NCBI GenBank assembly: GCA_965228615.1
Contig: CBDDHT010000004.1
Span: 2,170,001 to 2,234,000, forward strand
DNA: 64,000 nucleotides
Direction: 5' to 3'
From: CBDDHT01 sp965228615
GTDB taxonomy: Bacteria > Pseudomonadota > Alphaproteobacteria > Rhizobiales > Methyloligellaceae
Both the position numbers and the translations under genes were made by a program. The notes beneath the pieces were generated by a model, which was not told the DNA's origin, did no database searches, and worked only from the letters and a program-made list of their open reading frames with translations. Position 1 is the stretch's first letter. Every line of letters begins with the position of its first letter. Positions 1 through 7,634 of this stretch are shown here, piece by piece.

Positions 1-492
1 GTTCGCTGCCGACACCGTTGCCTTGACCAGTTGATCGAGGTCCTCCTCGATATCGGCTTCGATCGCGCGCATATAATGTGCAGGCCGAATGACCGATGCC
101 GGCGCATCGCCCAGAAGCGTGAGCATTTCAGCGTGCCAGGCGTCACAAGCCTTCAGAATGTCCTCAAGCGTCTCATTTGCATCCGAAAGTGCAAGGCGTT
201 TGAGGAGTCCCAACTCACTTCGAAAATCTGAATAGTGCCGCTCGAAGGCGAAGAGCGTGTCCCAGGTGTCAACCAGGTTCGTGAACGACAGGGATTGTCT
301 TGCAATGTCCCGAGCGGCTCGAAACTGGCTGCCCGCCGCGCGCGCACTTTCGATCGCTGTCAACGGTTTCGATGCGACATGCTCTATTGACTTCGAGAGC
401 GTCCGAAGACTCGTGGTTGCAAAGACGCCGTAGCCGGCCCCGATGACAATCAGGGCCGCGAAACCGAAGATGATCTTGTGTCTGATCTTCAT
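1..492 (-). CDS. Membrane sensor or chemoreceptor, N-terminal part (runs off left edge)
   Basis: An open frame of 164 codons starts at an ATG at 492 and continues past the left edge without a stop. The protein opens with a short basic segment (MKIRHK) and one hydrophobic transmembrane helix at about residues 7-26. A long polar, helical, Glu/Asp/Leu-rich stretch follows, as in the periplasmic sensing part of methyl-accepting chemotaxis proteins and some histidine kinases. No HAMP, signalling or kinase domain is visible because the gene is cut. It starts 9 nt after the stop of the upstream di-haem peroxidase gene on the same strand, so the two are probably co-transcribed. The sensor call rests on topology only. 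Confidence 0.6.
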   Translation of the reverse strand, partial: MKIRHKIIFGFAALIVIGAGYGVFATTSLRTLSKSIEHVASKPLTAIESARAAGSQFRAARDIARQSLSFTNLVDTWDTLFAFERHYSDFRSELGLLKRLALSDANETLEDILKACDAWHAEMLTLLGDAPASVIRPAHYMRAIEADIEEDLDQLVKATVSAAN

Positions 493-501
493 GCGGGCGA
501 C

Positions 502-1536
502 CTAGTGCGGGAGCGTCGGAAGTGCGACGGGTTCGGACCCGCTATCCAGTGTGCGCAAGAATGCGATCAGATCTTGCCGCTCCGACCGCGTGAGTGTGAA
601 TGGCACCATCTTGTCAGAGCGAGAGGGGCGATCTATCCCACCCGACTGATAATGATCGATGACCGCATCGACGTCAGTCAGCGAACCGTCATGCATGAAC
701 GGCTTTCTTCGCGTGAGATTGCGAAGACTCGGCGTTTTGAACGCATGCAAGTTTCGACGGTTGCTGCTGTCGACTGCTGCCCGACCGACGTCGGTTGTAT
801 CCAGGCCGATATCGTGAAACTTGTTGTCGGTAAAGTTCCAGCCCCTATGACATCCCGCACAGGCAGCCTTTCCGTTGAAGAGACGAAAGCCGCGTTTGGC
901 CGCCGACGAGATCGCGACCTTGTTGCCATCGATCCATCGATCGAAGGAAGAGGGCGATGAAACGATCGTTCGCTCGAAGGTCGCGATCGCCTTTAGAATA
1001 TTGCGTTGGTTCAGCCCGTCTTCAGGAAACGCTCTGTCGAACCAGAACCGATAGCCCTCTATGGCGCCAAGCCGTTTCACCAATGCCTCCATCGGCATGT
1101 TCATTTCTTCATGAGCTGTGATCGGGCCTGCTGCCTGCTCTTCCAGGGTGGACGCCCGTCCATCCCAGAAAAAGCTTGTAACCCATGCCAGATTGACTAC
1201 GGACGGTGCATGCCGCTTCAGTTTCGTGTTCTGAGCACCGATGGCTTTTGGGAGCGGCGCTTCCCAGCCGAATGAAGGATTGTGACAACTCACGCAGTTC
1301 ATGTTCTGCGCCTTGCTCACGCGAACATCGAAGAACAGCATCTTTCCAAGTGCCGCTTTGGTGCGGCTATAGGGATTGTCTTTCGGAAAATGTATGACCG
1401 TCGGCCGCTGATACTGCGCCTTGAGACTGGCGGGACTGGCGGGCTCGGGATCGGCATGCCCAGCCCTGACCGTCAGTGCAAGGACGACGCCAGCAACGAC
1501 AACCCAAAGCATGCCTGCGCGCCGGCCACGTGCCAC
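502..1536 (-). CDS. Di-haem cytochrome c peroxidase family protein (CCP/MauG type)
   Basis: This 344-residue exported protein belongs to the bacterial di-haem cytochrome c peroxidase family, periplasmic enzymes that reduce H2O2 with electrons from c-type cytochromes. It has an N-terminal signal peptide (hydrophobic stretch at about residues 9-25) and two CXXCH haem-binding motifs: CVSCH at 81-85 and CAGCH at 226-230. A conserved PFMHDGSL segment near the C terminus is also typical of the family. The start is GTG at 1534-1536, supported by a G-rich Shine-Dalgarno sequence just upstream; an ATG eight codons later would also keep the signal peptide. The gene is followed closely by the membrane-sensor gene. 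The family also includes MauG-like oxidases, so the exact substrate is uncertain. Confidence 0.85.
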   Translation of the reverse strand: MARGRRAGMLWVVVAGVVLALTVRAGHADPEPASPASLKAQYQRPTVIHFPKDNPYSRTKAALGKMLFFDVRVSKAQNMNCVSCHNPSFGWEAPLPKAIGAQNTKLKRHAPSVVNLAWVTSFFWDGRASTLEEQAAGPITAHEEMNMPMEALVKRLGAIEGYRFWFDRAFPEDGLNQRNILKAIATFERTIVSSPSSFDRWIDGNKVAISSAAKRGFRLFNGKAACAGCHRGWNFTDNKFHDIGLDTTDVGRAAVDSSNRRNLHAFKTPSLRNLTRRKPFMHDGSLTDVDAVIDHYQSGGIDRPSRSDKMVPFTLTRSERQDLIAFLRTLDSGSEPVALPTLPH

Positions 1537-1746
1537 AAGTTTCCCCCCAACATAACGCGAATATATCCACCCGCGACGGGCTCGATATTATGCTGGAGGC
1601 GCTAAAATAGTGTTTATACACGCCAAGGGTGCAGTCGTCCGCCGTTCGGCCCGCCTGAGAACCAACAATTCTATTTGTTATCCAAGAGGATGAGCGCGGC
1701 GCCCCTTGCCTATGGAGCCGTTCACGACACTGAGAGCCGCTTTGCT

Positions 1747-2229
1747 CTATCCGGTGCGCCGCCACCGTTCGTGATCAGCTGCAATCTGATGATCCGGCCG
1801 TGCATGCTGGCGTGGTTCTGGTCGACGCATGCTGTGTTCTGCCGGAGTCATTTGGGCCACGGGCTGAGCCAGGCCGATCTGCGACGGCGAAGACTGCACT
1901 TCGGTCGGATTCTCGGAGCGGCGCACTTCCCCCTCAAAAAAAGCACCGCTCTCAATCGTTAGCGATGCATGATGGATATCGCCGATGACACATGCCTCGG
2001 ATCGCAAGACAACCTGTCTGCTTCTGATGGAGCCATCGATTCTGCTGTCCACGACCACGTTTTCACAACGCACGTCGCCGTGAATGTAACCAGGATTTGT
2101 CAGCGTCAAACTCCGGCAGTGAACATCCCCCTGTATCTGTCCATGCACTTCCAACGCTCCTGAACAACTGACTGTGCCAGTGACGACCATACCCTTATCG
2201 ATAATCGATTGACCTAGTTTCTTTGCCAT
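1747..2229 (-). CDS. Bactofilin family cytoskeletal protein
   Basis: This 160-residue protein has the bactofilin (DUF583) domain across about residues 8-105: a regular series of short beta repeats (GALEVHGQIQGDV, YIHGDVRCENVVV, IDGSIRSRQVVL and so on) that fold into a right-handed beta-helix. Bactofilins polymerise without nucleotides and act as scaffolds for local cell-wall synthesis, stalk formation or polarity in alphaproteobacteria. The C-terminal 50 residues are polar, Pro/Gln/Arg-rich and probably disordered. No M23 peptidase gene, a common bactofilin partner, lies beside it. The ATG at 2229 has only a modest ribosome-binding site. Confidence 0.9.
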   Translation of the reverse strand: MAKKLGQSIIDKGMVVTGTVSCSGALEVHGQIQGDVHCRSLTLTNPGYIHGDVRCENVVVDSRIDGSIRSRQVVLRSEACVIGDIHHASLTIESGAFFEGEVRRSENPTEVQSSPSQIGLAQPVAQMTPAEHSMRRPEPRQHARPDHQIAADHERWRRTG

Positions 2230-2572
2230 ACCCGCTTACTCCACTGCCTCGAATTACAACCTGTTCAGCCGTCATAAGAGATTTGAGCGCGGGTGACCAT
2301 CGGGCGGCTTAAAGGTGTTGATAGCTGTGCAAATCCCGCGATATCCGCAGGATTTCGATTGACGAAACAGATGGGTTACACCTGTCGGCTCTTTGGGTAG
2401 ATGAACCTCTCACCGCTCAACTCTGCGTTGCATGACAAGCTGCGGACGGCTGTTCGTTCGACGGAAAAGAGTGTTCGATCGATTGCGTGTCGCGGCCGGA
2501 GACCAACGTCTGCATGATGCGGCGCATGGAACAATCAACTGTCAATGCCGCTGAGTGGTCGCTTGAAAAAAA
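2230..2572. other. Intergenic region between bactofilin and tRNA-Val
   Basis: These 343 bases contain no convincing coding frame. A run of seven T residues lies directly after the CCA end of the tRNA on the minus strand (A-run at 2566-2572) and probably ends its transcript. The part next to 2229 should carry the bactofilin promoter. I see no other structure. Confidence 0.6.
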
Positions 2573-2647
2573 TGGTGGGCGCGGCTGGGATTGAACCAGC
2601 GACCCCTACGATGTCACCGTAGTGCTCTTCCGCTGAGCTACGCGCCC
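2573..2647 (-). tRNA. tRNA-Val (anticodon GAC)
   Basis: On the minus strand the sequence folds as a complete 75-nt cloverleaf. The acceptor stem GGGCGCG pairs with CGCGCCC, the anticodon stem CTACG pairs with CGTAG around the loop GTGACAT (anticodon GAC), and the T arm is GCTGG/CCAGC with loop TTCAATC. The 3' CCA is encoded. The 3' end is followed at once by seven Ts. Confidence 0.97.
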
Positions 2648-2768
2648 GGGCGCCGTGAGGCGGGTCCGGTTAAGGACGAGGGTTCCGTATATCGGGATCG
2701 AAGCCGCGACGCAAGCAGTGGCGTGGGGCGAATCCCCACACCCTTGCGTTGCTCTTGTAACCTGAGTC

Positions 2769-2866
2769 GAAAGTCCTGAAGCCGGCCCTCTCCCCCGGCC
2801 CAACCACCCAATAAGGGTACCCTCGGGGTGGTTGGGCCGGGGGAGAGGGCCGGCTTCAGGACTTTC
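2769..2866. repeat. Long perfect palindrome (41-bp arms, 16-nt spacer)
   Basis: Positions 2769-2809 and 2826-2866 are exact reverse complements over 41 bp, with no mismatch. The 16-nt spacer itself contains a 10-bp palindrome (agggtaccct, 2814-2823). The element lies 12 nt past the cpdR stop on the minus strand and about 120 bp upstream of the tRNA-Val 5' end. The arms are GC-rich with purine/pyrimidine strand bias. It would form a very stable hairpin in any cpdR read-through transcript, but no T-run follows it, so it is not a standard intrinsic terminator. Confidence 0.95.
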
Positions 2867-2877
2867 AAAACAGTTTT

Positions 2878-3273
2878 CTACGCGAGCGGGTCAAGCATGC
2901 GCTCGACTTCCTGCACCAGGTCCTTGAGATGGAAGGGCTTGGACAGAACTTTCGCGTCTTTCGGAGCCTGGCTGTCGGGATTGAGCGCGACGGCTGCAAA
3001 ACCGGTGATAAACATGATTTTGAGCTCGGGATCGATCTCAGCGGCGCGACGCGCCAGCTCGATGCCATCCATTTCGGGCATCACGATATCGGTCAGCAAC
3101 AGCGTAAACGGCTCGTCCTTTAGCCGTTCATAGGCTTCGGCGCCGTTGGCAAAGTCAACAACGTCATAGCCAGCATTTTTGAGCGCTTTCGCAAGAAAGC
3201 GCCGCATGGCTTCATCGTCTTCAGCAAGCAGAATGCGCGGCTGGTTGCCGCTTTCAGGCTCATTGAGGGGCAT
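2878..3273 (-). CDS. cpdR: Response regulator CpdR
   Basis: This is a 131-residue single-domain receiver protein. The acidic pocket is at E18-D19-D20, the phospho-acceptor is D62 in LLLTDIVMPEMDG, and the conserved Lys lies in LSKPF. The segments RILLAEDDEAMRRFLAKAL, DIVMPEMDGIELARRA and MFITGFAAVAL are characteristic of CpdR, the alphaproteobacterial regulator that, when unphosphorylated, delivers substrates to ClpXP and so controls cell-cycle proteolysis. There is no output domain. The location between tRNA-Val and the N-formylglutamate amidohydrolase gene is the usual rhizobial neighbourhood. The gene is divergent from the amidohydrolase gene, and its 3' end abuts the long palindrome. Confidence 0.93.
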   Translation of the reverse strand: MPLNEPESGNQPRILLAEDDEAMRRFLAKALKNAGYDVVDFANGAEAYERLKDEPFTLLLTDIVMPEMDGIELARRAAEIDPELKIMFITGFAAVALNPDSQAPKDAKVLSKPFHLKDLVQEVERMLDPLA

Positions 3274-3675
3274 GGCATAGCCTCATAGAATCACTCATCG
3301 ATTACACGTCATATTCATCGGCAAATCGTTAACGCCCCGTCGGCACGCCAAAAATAATTGCCTGACCCCTTGTCCGCTAGCATTGCCCACCGGGCGGCGG
3401 CAATGACAATCGATTATTTGTCCTAACGCGGAGCATCCGCCTGTAGGGTATCCTGCACCAGTTCGGCGGCAGATCATACCGGCTTAGGGCCGATCGACGT
3501 TCCCACTCTCAATCGAATCCGATGAAGCGGTGGTCGATCCAGCCCTAAAGCCGCCATTCCCAGCAAATATTTTCCATTGCTGGACAGCGCCGGTTGACCT
3601 TGGCACAGTTCCAACTCCATATCCGGCAGACGGTCGTCCGCGCGAAAGCGCCTTTCCGAAGAGCATCGATCCCTT
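3274..3675. other. Divergent promoter region cpdR / N-formylglutamate amidohydrolase
   Basis: These 402 bases separate two divergent genes and must hold both promoters. A single TTAA (in atcgttaacg, about 3327-3336) is the only CtrA-like half-site, and no full TTAA-N7-TTAA site was found. No coding frame here looks real. Confidence 0.5.
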
Positions 3676-4578
3676 ATGTGTCCGAAACGCGTTGCAGAAA
3701 TCGATGACGAGCTGCAACCGCCATTCCGCATCGAAATGCCCGATGTCTGGCGGGGCCCATTCATTTTCAACTCGCCGCATTCGGGACGAGTCTATCCAAA
3801 AGCCTTCATAGACGCGTCAAGGCTGACGCCTCTGGCTCTGCGGAAATCGGAAGATGCCTTCGTGGAAGCCTTGTTCGAACCTGTCGTCGGTCTCGGGCTG
3901 CCGCTCATGCATGCGCATTTCCCGCGTGCCTATCTCGACGTGAACCGCGAGCCTTACGAACTCGATCCGGCGTTAATTTCAGAGACCCTGCCACGCTATG
4001 CAAACACGCAATCCGTTCGCGTTGTGGGCGGGCTGGGCACAATCGCTCGAATTGTCACGGAATCCGAAGAAATCTATCGTGAGCCCGTCGCACTTGGCGA
4101 CGCGCTGGCGCGCATCAACAGGCTCTATAAACCCTATCACGCGGGACTGGAGGGCCTGATCGCAGATGCTGAACGTCATTTCGGTTGCGCCGTCTTGATC
4201 GACTGCCACTCAATGCCCTCCGGACCGCTCGCAGACCAGGGGGGCCGGCGACCCGATTTCGTGCTTGGGGACCGCTTTGGAACGTCGTGCGAGCCGGAGC
4301 TGATCCGATATGTCGGCCAGCGGCTTGAAGCCCTCGGCTATGTCGTTGCACATAACAAGCCTTATGCGGGCGGTTATATCACGGAGCATTACGGGCAGCC
4401 CGCAGCCGGACGTCACGCCTTGCAGATCGAGGTCAACCGTTCGCTCTACATGGACGAAGCCAAGTTCGAAAAGCTGCCGCGATTCGCCGATCTGTCGCGT
4501 GATCTGGCAATCGTTGCGGATGAATTGATCGAGGCCGCGCCGGTTCTCTTGCAAGTGCCGCGCGCGGCTGCCGAGTGA
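3676..4578 (+). CDS. N-formylglutamate amidohydrolase family protein
   Basis: This 300-residue protein belongs to the N-formylglutamate amidohydrolase (FGase) family, zinc-dependent hydrolases that release formate from N-formyl-L-glutamate at the end of one histidine-degradation route. The signature segments are FNSPHSGRVYP near the N terminus, DCHSMPSG in the middle and IEVNRSLYMDE near the C terminus. The His residues in SPHSG and DCHS are likely metal ligands. No other hut gene is present, so a role in histidine catabolism is not shown by context. The linkage to cpdR and hisN is a conserved rhizobial arrangement. The ATG at 3676 has a weak ribosome-binding site. Confidence 0.88.
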   Translation: MCPKRVAEIDDELQPPFRIEMPDVWRGPFIFNSPHSGRVYPKAFIDASRLTPLALRKSEDAFVEALFEPVVGLGLPLMHAHFPRAYLDVNREPYELDPALISETLPRYANTQSVRVVGGLGTIARIVTESEEIYREPVALGDALARINRLYKPYHAGLEGLIADAERHFGCAVLIDCHSMPSGPLADQGGRRPDFVLGDRFGTSCEPELIRYVGQRLEALGYVVAHNKPYAGGYITEHYGQPAAGRHALQIEVNRSLYMDEAKFEKLPRFADLSRDLAIVADELIEAAPVLLQVPRAAAE

Positions 4579-4617
4579 ACCGCAGTTTCCGCATTACAAA
4601 CGACATTGGCATTTGGC

Positions 4618-4694
4618 AAAAAAAGAGGGCCGTTCGGGTTTCGAACGGCCCAAGTCTAGGGAGGAAACGCCCAAGGAGGGCAGCGGCACGACAT
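4618..4694 (-). ncRNA. mmgR: Probable alpha-r8 / MmgR family small RNA
   Basis: On the minus strand a perfect 10-bp hairpin (4627-4651, arms GGGCCGTTCG / CGAACGGCCC) is followed by TCTTTTTTT, a strong intrinsic terminator. No protein gene is transcribed in this direction here, because both neighbours are on the plus strand. Just upstream of the hairpin is a pyrimidine-rich segment TTTCCTCCCT (4658-4667), an anti-Shine-Dalgarno-like motif typical of the rhizobial alpha-r8 sRNAs. As I recall, MmgR of Sinorhizobium lies in the same place, between the N-formylglutamate amidohydrolase and monophosphatase genes, and limits polyhydroxybutyrate granule accumulation under nitrogen control. The 3' end is well placed. 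The 5' end is set from the known length of about 77 nt and is approximate. Confidence 0.72.
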
Positions 4695-4878
4695 CAGTCG
4701 ATACCGCATTGCAAAAATATACATTGCGGCGCACAAAATTCAACCCTTTTAAACCTCTGCGTGCATGCGGCCAAACTACGCAAGACTTTGGTGGTGCCTT
4801 AAAAACCGGTTCGTGATCCGATGGTTTTGAAAGAAATTAGATTAGAAAAATGATGCAACATACTGAAATAAAATACAT

Positions 4879-5703
4879 ATGCAGAGCCTGTTTAAATACG
4901 GTCGAATGCCGTTGATGACTGATATGGACGCATACCTCTCATTCGCGCATCGGTTGGCTGATTTATCGGGAGAAACCATTCTCCCGTGGTTTCGCCAACA
5001 GCACGATATTGTGAACAAGGACAATCGCGGCGCTTTCGACCCAGTCACGCAAGGCGACAGGGCCGGAGAAGAGGTCATGCGAAAGGAAATTGAGGCAGCC
5101 TGGCCGGATCACGGAATTGTCGGAGAAGAATTCGGTATTGTGAACGGCAATTCGGAGCTCCGCTGGATCCTCGATCCAATCGATGGCACACGGGGCTTCA
5201 TTATCGGCCTTCCAGTCTGGGGCACATTGATCGGCCTTGCTGCCGGTGACGAACCCCGTCTTGGCGTCATGAACCAGCCGTTTACCGGAGATCGTTATTG
5301 GTCGGGCCCCGATGCCACCTATCATCGATGGTCCGGCAAAGAGAAGATCATTCACACGCGCGAATGTCCAAGCCTCGACCAGGCGATCCTGGCCGCGTCG
5401 TCACCGGGCATGTTTGCGGCCGGCCACGAGAAGGAGCGCTTCGATGCCTTGACCCAGCAGGTCCGCATGCGTCGCTTCGGTACGGACTGCTATGCTTATT
5501 GTCTGCTGGCTGCAGGCCATATCGATATTGTCTGCGAGGCAGCCATGAACATCTATGACATCGCAGCCCTGGTCCCGATCATCGAGAATGCCGGCGGCCG
5601 GGTCACAACGTGGGACGGCGGTAATCCTCTCAATGGCAGCCGTATCGTCGCCGTCGGCGACCCGCGGCTGCACGAGCCGGTGCTCAAGGTTCTGAACGGT
5701 TGA
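4879..5703 (+). CDS. hisN: Histidinol-phosphatase, inositol-monophosphatase family (HisN)
   Basis: This 274-residue protein is of the inositol monophosphatase superfamily. It carries the metal-site signatures GEEFG, WILDPIDGTRGFI and, near the C terminus, NIYDIAALVPIIENAGG. The sequence type and the genomic position next to the N-formylglutamate amidohydrolase and cpdR genes match the alphaproteobacterial HisN histidinol-phosphatase, which makes L-histidinol in histidine synthesis. Two in-frame ATGs (4906 and 4915) lie after the first. The one at 4915 (MTDMDAYL) matches the usual N terminus of the family, so the true protein may be 12 residues shorter. No clear ribosome-binding site decides between them. 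A REP-like inverted repeat follows the stop. Confidence 0.85.
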   Translation: MQSLFKYGRMPLMTDMDAYLSFAHRLADLSGETILPWFRQQHDIVNKDNRGAFDPVTQGDRAGEEVMRKEIEAAWPDHGIVGEEFGIVNGNSELRWILDPIDGTRGFIIGLPVWGTLIGLAAGDEPRLGVMNQPFTGDRYWSGPDATYHRWSGKEKIIHTRECPSLDQAILAASSPGMFAAGHEKERFDALTQQVRMRRFGTDCYAYCLLAAGHIDIVCEAAMNIYDIAALVPIIENAGGRVTTWDGGNPLNGSRIVAVGDPRLHEPVLKVLNG

Positions 5704-5718
5704 TCCGAGATGACTGAT

Positions 5719-5791
5719 CCCAGCCTTCGCTGGGATGACGATGGCTGATATCGCAACAGCACTCCCGTTCGTCATTCCAGCGAAGGCTGGA
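5719..5791. repeat. REP-like inverted repeat pair
   Basis: Positions 5719-5741 and 5769-5791 are 23-nt inverted copies with two differences. Each copy contains the unit gtcatnccagcgaaggctgg, which is itself a small hairpin (CCAGC-GAAG-GCTGG). The same unit recurs at 27156-27271. The pair lies between convergent genes, as is usual for REP/BIME elements. Confidence 0.85.
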
Positions 5792-5820
5792 ATCCAGGCA
5801 ATCGGCAAACGGTCACCGCC

Positions 5821-6780
5821 TCAGCGGGTGCCTGGAACAAAAGCATCGAAGGCGGCCCAGAATTGCTCGCGGATGCCATCCTGTTCCTGCAGGATTTCGT
5901 GCTGGGCTCCGCGGATCACGATTTGTGAGCCTGCTTTCAGCAATGCCGACATGTCTTCAATCGCGCGGTTCGACACCACGCGATCGTTTGCTGCCGCGAT
6001 CAGAAGGGTTGGAACATGCACTTGGGGTGGAAAATCCGGCTCATTCATTGTGGAAATCGACGAAAGCGCAGCGCGGAGCCAACCCACCGTTGGTGACCCG
6101 ACTCCAAGTTCAGGCGCGATCTCCAATACGGCCTGGTTTCGATAGAAACGTCCCTCATCTGTCGTCAGCACATTGTCTTCATAGGGTAATTCTTCAGCTG
6201 CGACAGTTTTTCCTCCTGGAACGAACATCTCACCAAAACCTGCATAGGACGCGATTTCCGAAATTGCACCGCAGAGCGGCCCGGGCATCGGCAACGCTGC
6301 GATCCGCAACATCGGCCCGACAAGCACCATGCGATCAAACCAACAATCCCGGCGGCATGCAGTCCGCAGCAGGATATGCCCTCCCATAGAATGGCCGATC
6401 GCAAAATAGGGCGGCGGACAGTCGGGAAGGACAACCTTTTCCATGAATTTTGCAATATCGCGGTCGTAGTCGGCAAAGTCCTCGACATGGCCTTTGCGCG
6501 GGTTCCTCAAGAGCCTGTCGGAACCGCCTTGCCCGCGCCAGTCCATTGCCGCCACTGTGAATGCGCGCCGTCTGAGATCCGCGACGGTTTCAAAGTATTT
6601 TTCGATATACTCGCCGCGCCCCGGAAAAATGCAAACCGTCCCCTTCCAGCCTTTCAGCGCCGAACGCCACCACGCATAGCGCAGACGCTTGCCATCAGCG
6701 CCGGCAAACGCACCGGTCTGGGCTCCGATCGGGACGGTGTTCCTCGCCGTTCCAACAAGCTCCATTTGGGGGACCCGCAT
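5821..6780 (-). CDS. Alpha/beta hydrolase, lysophospholipase (PldB-like) family
   Basis: This 319-residue protein is an alpha/beta hydrolase of the serine aminopeptidase S33 / Hydrolase_4 group, which includes lysophospholipases and monoacylglycerol lipases. The nucleophile elbow is GHSMGG in the middle, the oxyanion segment is FPGRGEYIEKY, and MDWRGQGGSDR follows. The likely catalytic Asp is in ANDRVV and the catalytic His in GAQHEIL near the C terminus. There is no signal peptide, so it is probably cytoplasmic. The ATG at 6780 is used; MELVG six codons in is an alternative. It stands alone on this strand, and its substrate is not given by context. Confidence 0.82.
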   Translation of the reverse strand: MRVPQMELVGTARNTVPIGAQTGAFAGADGKRLRYAWWRSALKGWKGTVCIFPGRGEYIEKYFETVADLRRRAFTVAAMDWRGQGGSDRLLRNPRKGHVEDFADYDRDIAKFMEKVVLPDCPPPYFAIGHSMGGHILLRTACRRDCWFDRMVLVGPMLRIAALPMPGPLCGAISEIASYAGFGEMFVPGGKTVAAEELPYEDNVLTTDEGRFYRNQAVLEIAPELGVGSPTVGWLRAALSSISTMNEPDFPPQVHVPTLLIAAANDRVVSNRAIEDMSALLKAGSQIVIRGAQHEILQEQDGIREQFWAAFDAFVPGTR

Positions 6781-6864
6781 CCTGGCCGCGGCTGATCGTC
6801 GAGAAGGGAAGTCTGTGCGGCCTGTCGGATTTATCGCAATCGCAGGGCTGCAACAAGCAGAGAA

Positions 6865-6890
6865 CCCGCCGCCGGATCACCGGCGGCGGG
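6865..6890 (-). terminator. Intrinsic terminator of the small secreted protein gene
   Basis: A perfect 11-bp GC stem (CCCGCCGCCGG / CCGGCGGCGGG) with a four-base loop lies about 50 nt past the stop at 6939. On the minus strand it is followed by TTCTCTG, only a moderate T-tract. Confidence 0.75.
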
Positions 6891-6938
6891 CAAGCGCCGA
6901 ATTCATCGGCTTTCTCCACTCGTCAATGGGTCGCCGAT

Positions 6939-7361
6939 CTAATACCAACCACGGTACCCAATCGGCACGGCATTGACGATTCGACCCCGGCAGCGATTCA
7001 CCTTGATCCGAAAACGTAGGCCGCTCGGGCGGCTGGCACGCGCAATGAACGCGTTAGGCTGAAAACGGATAACTCTTACGCCGTACCAACCGCGATTGCG
7101 CAGTTTGCGCCGGATTTCATGGGGCCAGAGGCAAGTCTTGGCATGTCGCTTGCCCCGTTTGCCATAGGGACGATGATCGTAGCGTCCACCATGCCTCTGC
7201 CCATGCTTCACCATGTGCTTGGCAGAATATTCGTAGTGACCATGGCCAAACTTCAGGCCGCCTTTAAGACCTGGACCATGGAGACCGCCTGCATTCGCTG
7301 CAGCGGCTCCACCGAGGATTACGGCAATAAGCGTTGCCGTCCGAAAGAAATTGGTCTTCAT
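6939..7361 (-). CDS. Small secreted His/Gly/Arg-rich protein of unknown function
   Basis: This 140-residue protein has a clear signal peptide (MKTNFF followed by a hydrophobic stretch, cut near ANAGG). A low-complexity region rich in His, Gly, Tyr and Lys follows (about residues 26-72). The compact basic C-terminal region contains CLWPHEIRRKLRNRGWYGV and a second Cys (NRCRGR). The two Cys residues could form a disulfide in the periplasm. I recognise the pattern as a common short exported protein of rhizobial genomes but know no function. The His-rich part suggests metal binding, which is inference only. A strong hairpin follows the gene. Confidence 0.75.
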   Translation of the reverse strand: MKTNFFRTATLIAVILGGAAAANAGGLHGPGLKGGLKFGHGHYEYSAKHMVKHGQRHGGRYDHRPYGKRGKRHAKTCLWPHEIRRKLRNRGWYGVRVIRFQPNAFIARASRPSGLRFRIKVNRCRGRIVNAVPIGYRGWY

Positions 7362-7508
7362 GTCAGTCCTCCTGTTTTTTTGGTTGCGTGAAAACCAACA
7401 TCAGGCTTGCATCGAGCGCCTGAATGCTCGACGAACCAGGCGTTCATCCGCGGTTCATCGCGCTGGACGATTTTGCGAATAACATTTGTTTTCAATGATT
7501 TAACTGGG

Positions 7509-7537
7509 CTTGACGAAGGCGCGAAGCATTCCCATAT
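7509..7537 (+). promoter_or_regulatory. Heat-shock (sigma-32, RpoH) promoter of hsp20
   Basis: CTTG at 7509-7512, an 18-nt spacer and CCCATAT at 7531-7537 match the alphaproteobacterial RpoH consensus (CTTG, 17-18 nt, CNNATNT). Transcription should start near 7545, leaving a leader of about 90 nt, the usual length for a ROSE thermometer. Confidence 0.75.
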
Positions 7538-7544
7538 CTTGTAT

Positions 7545-7634
7545 AGCGCATGCCGACTTCGGGTGCGCAACGACGAAGTTGCCCGGCCTGTCTGGCGGGC
7601 GAAACACCATATCGCTTCTAAAGGAGGATGTGTC
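7545..7634 (+). promoter_or_regulatory. ROSE-like RNA thermometer in the hsp20 leader
   Basis: The leader can form three successive hairpins. GACTTCG pairs with CGAAGTT (about 7553-7578) and GCCCG (7581-7585) pairs with CGGGC (7596-7600). The 3' hairpin has TCGCT (7612-7616) facing the Shine-Dalgarno AAGGAGG (7621-7627) across a very short loop. The sequence U(U/C)GCU opposite AGGAGG is the hallmark of ROSE elements, which hide the ribosome-binding site at low temperature in rhizobial small heat-shock genes. Confidence 0.7.
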
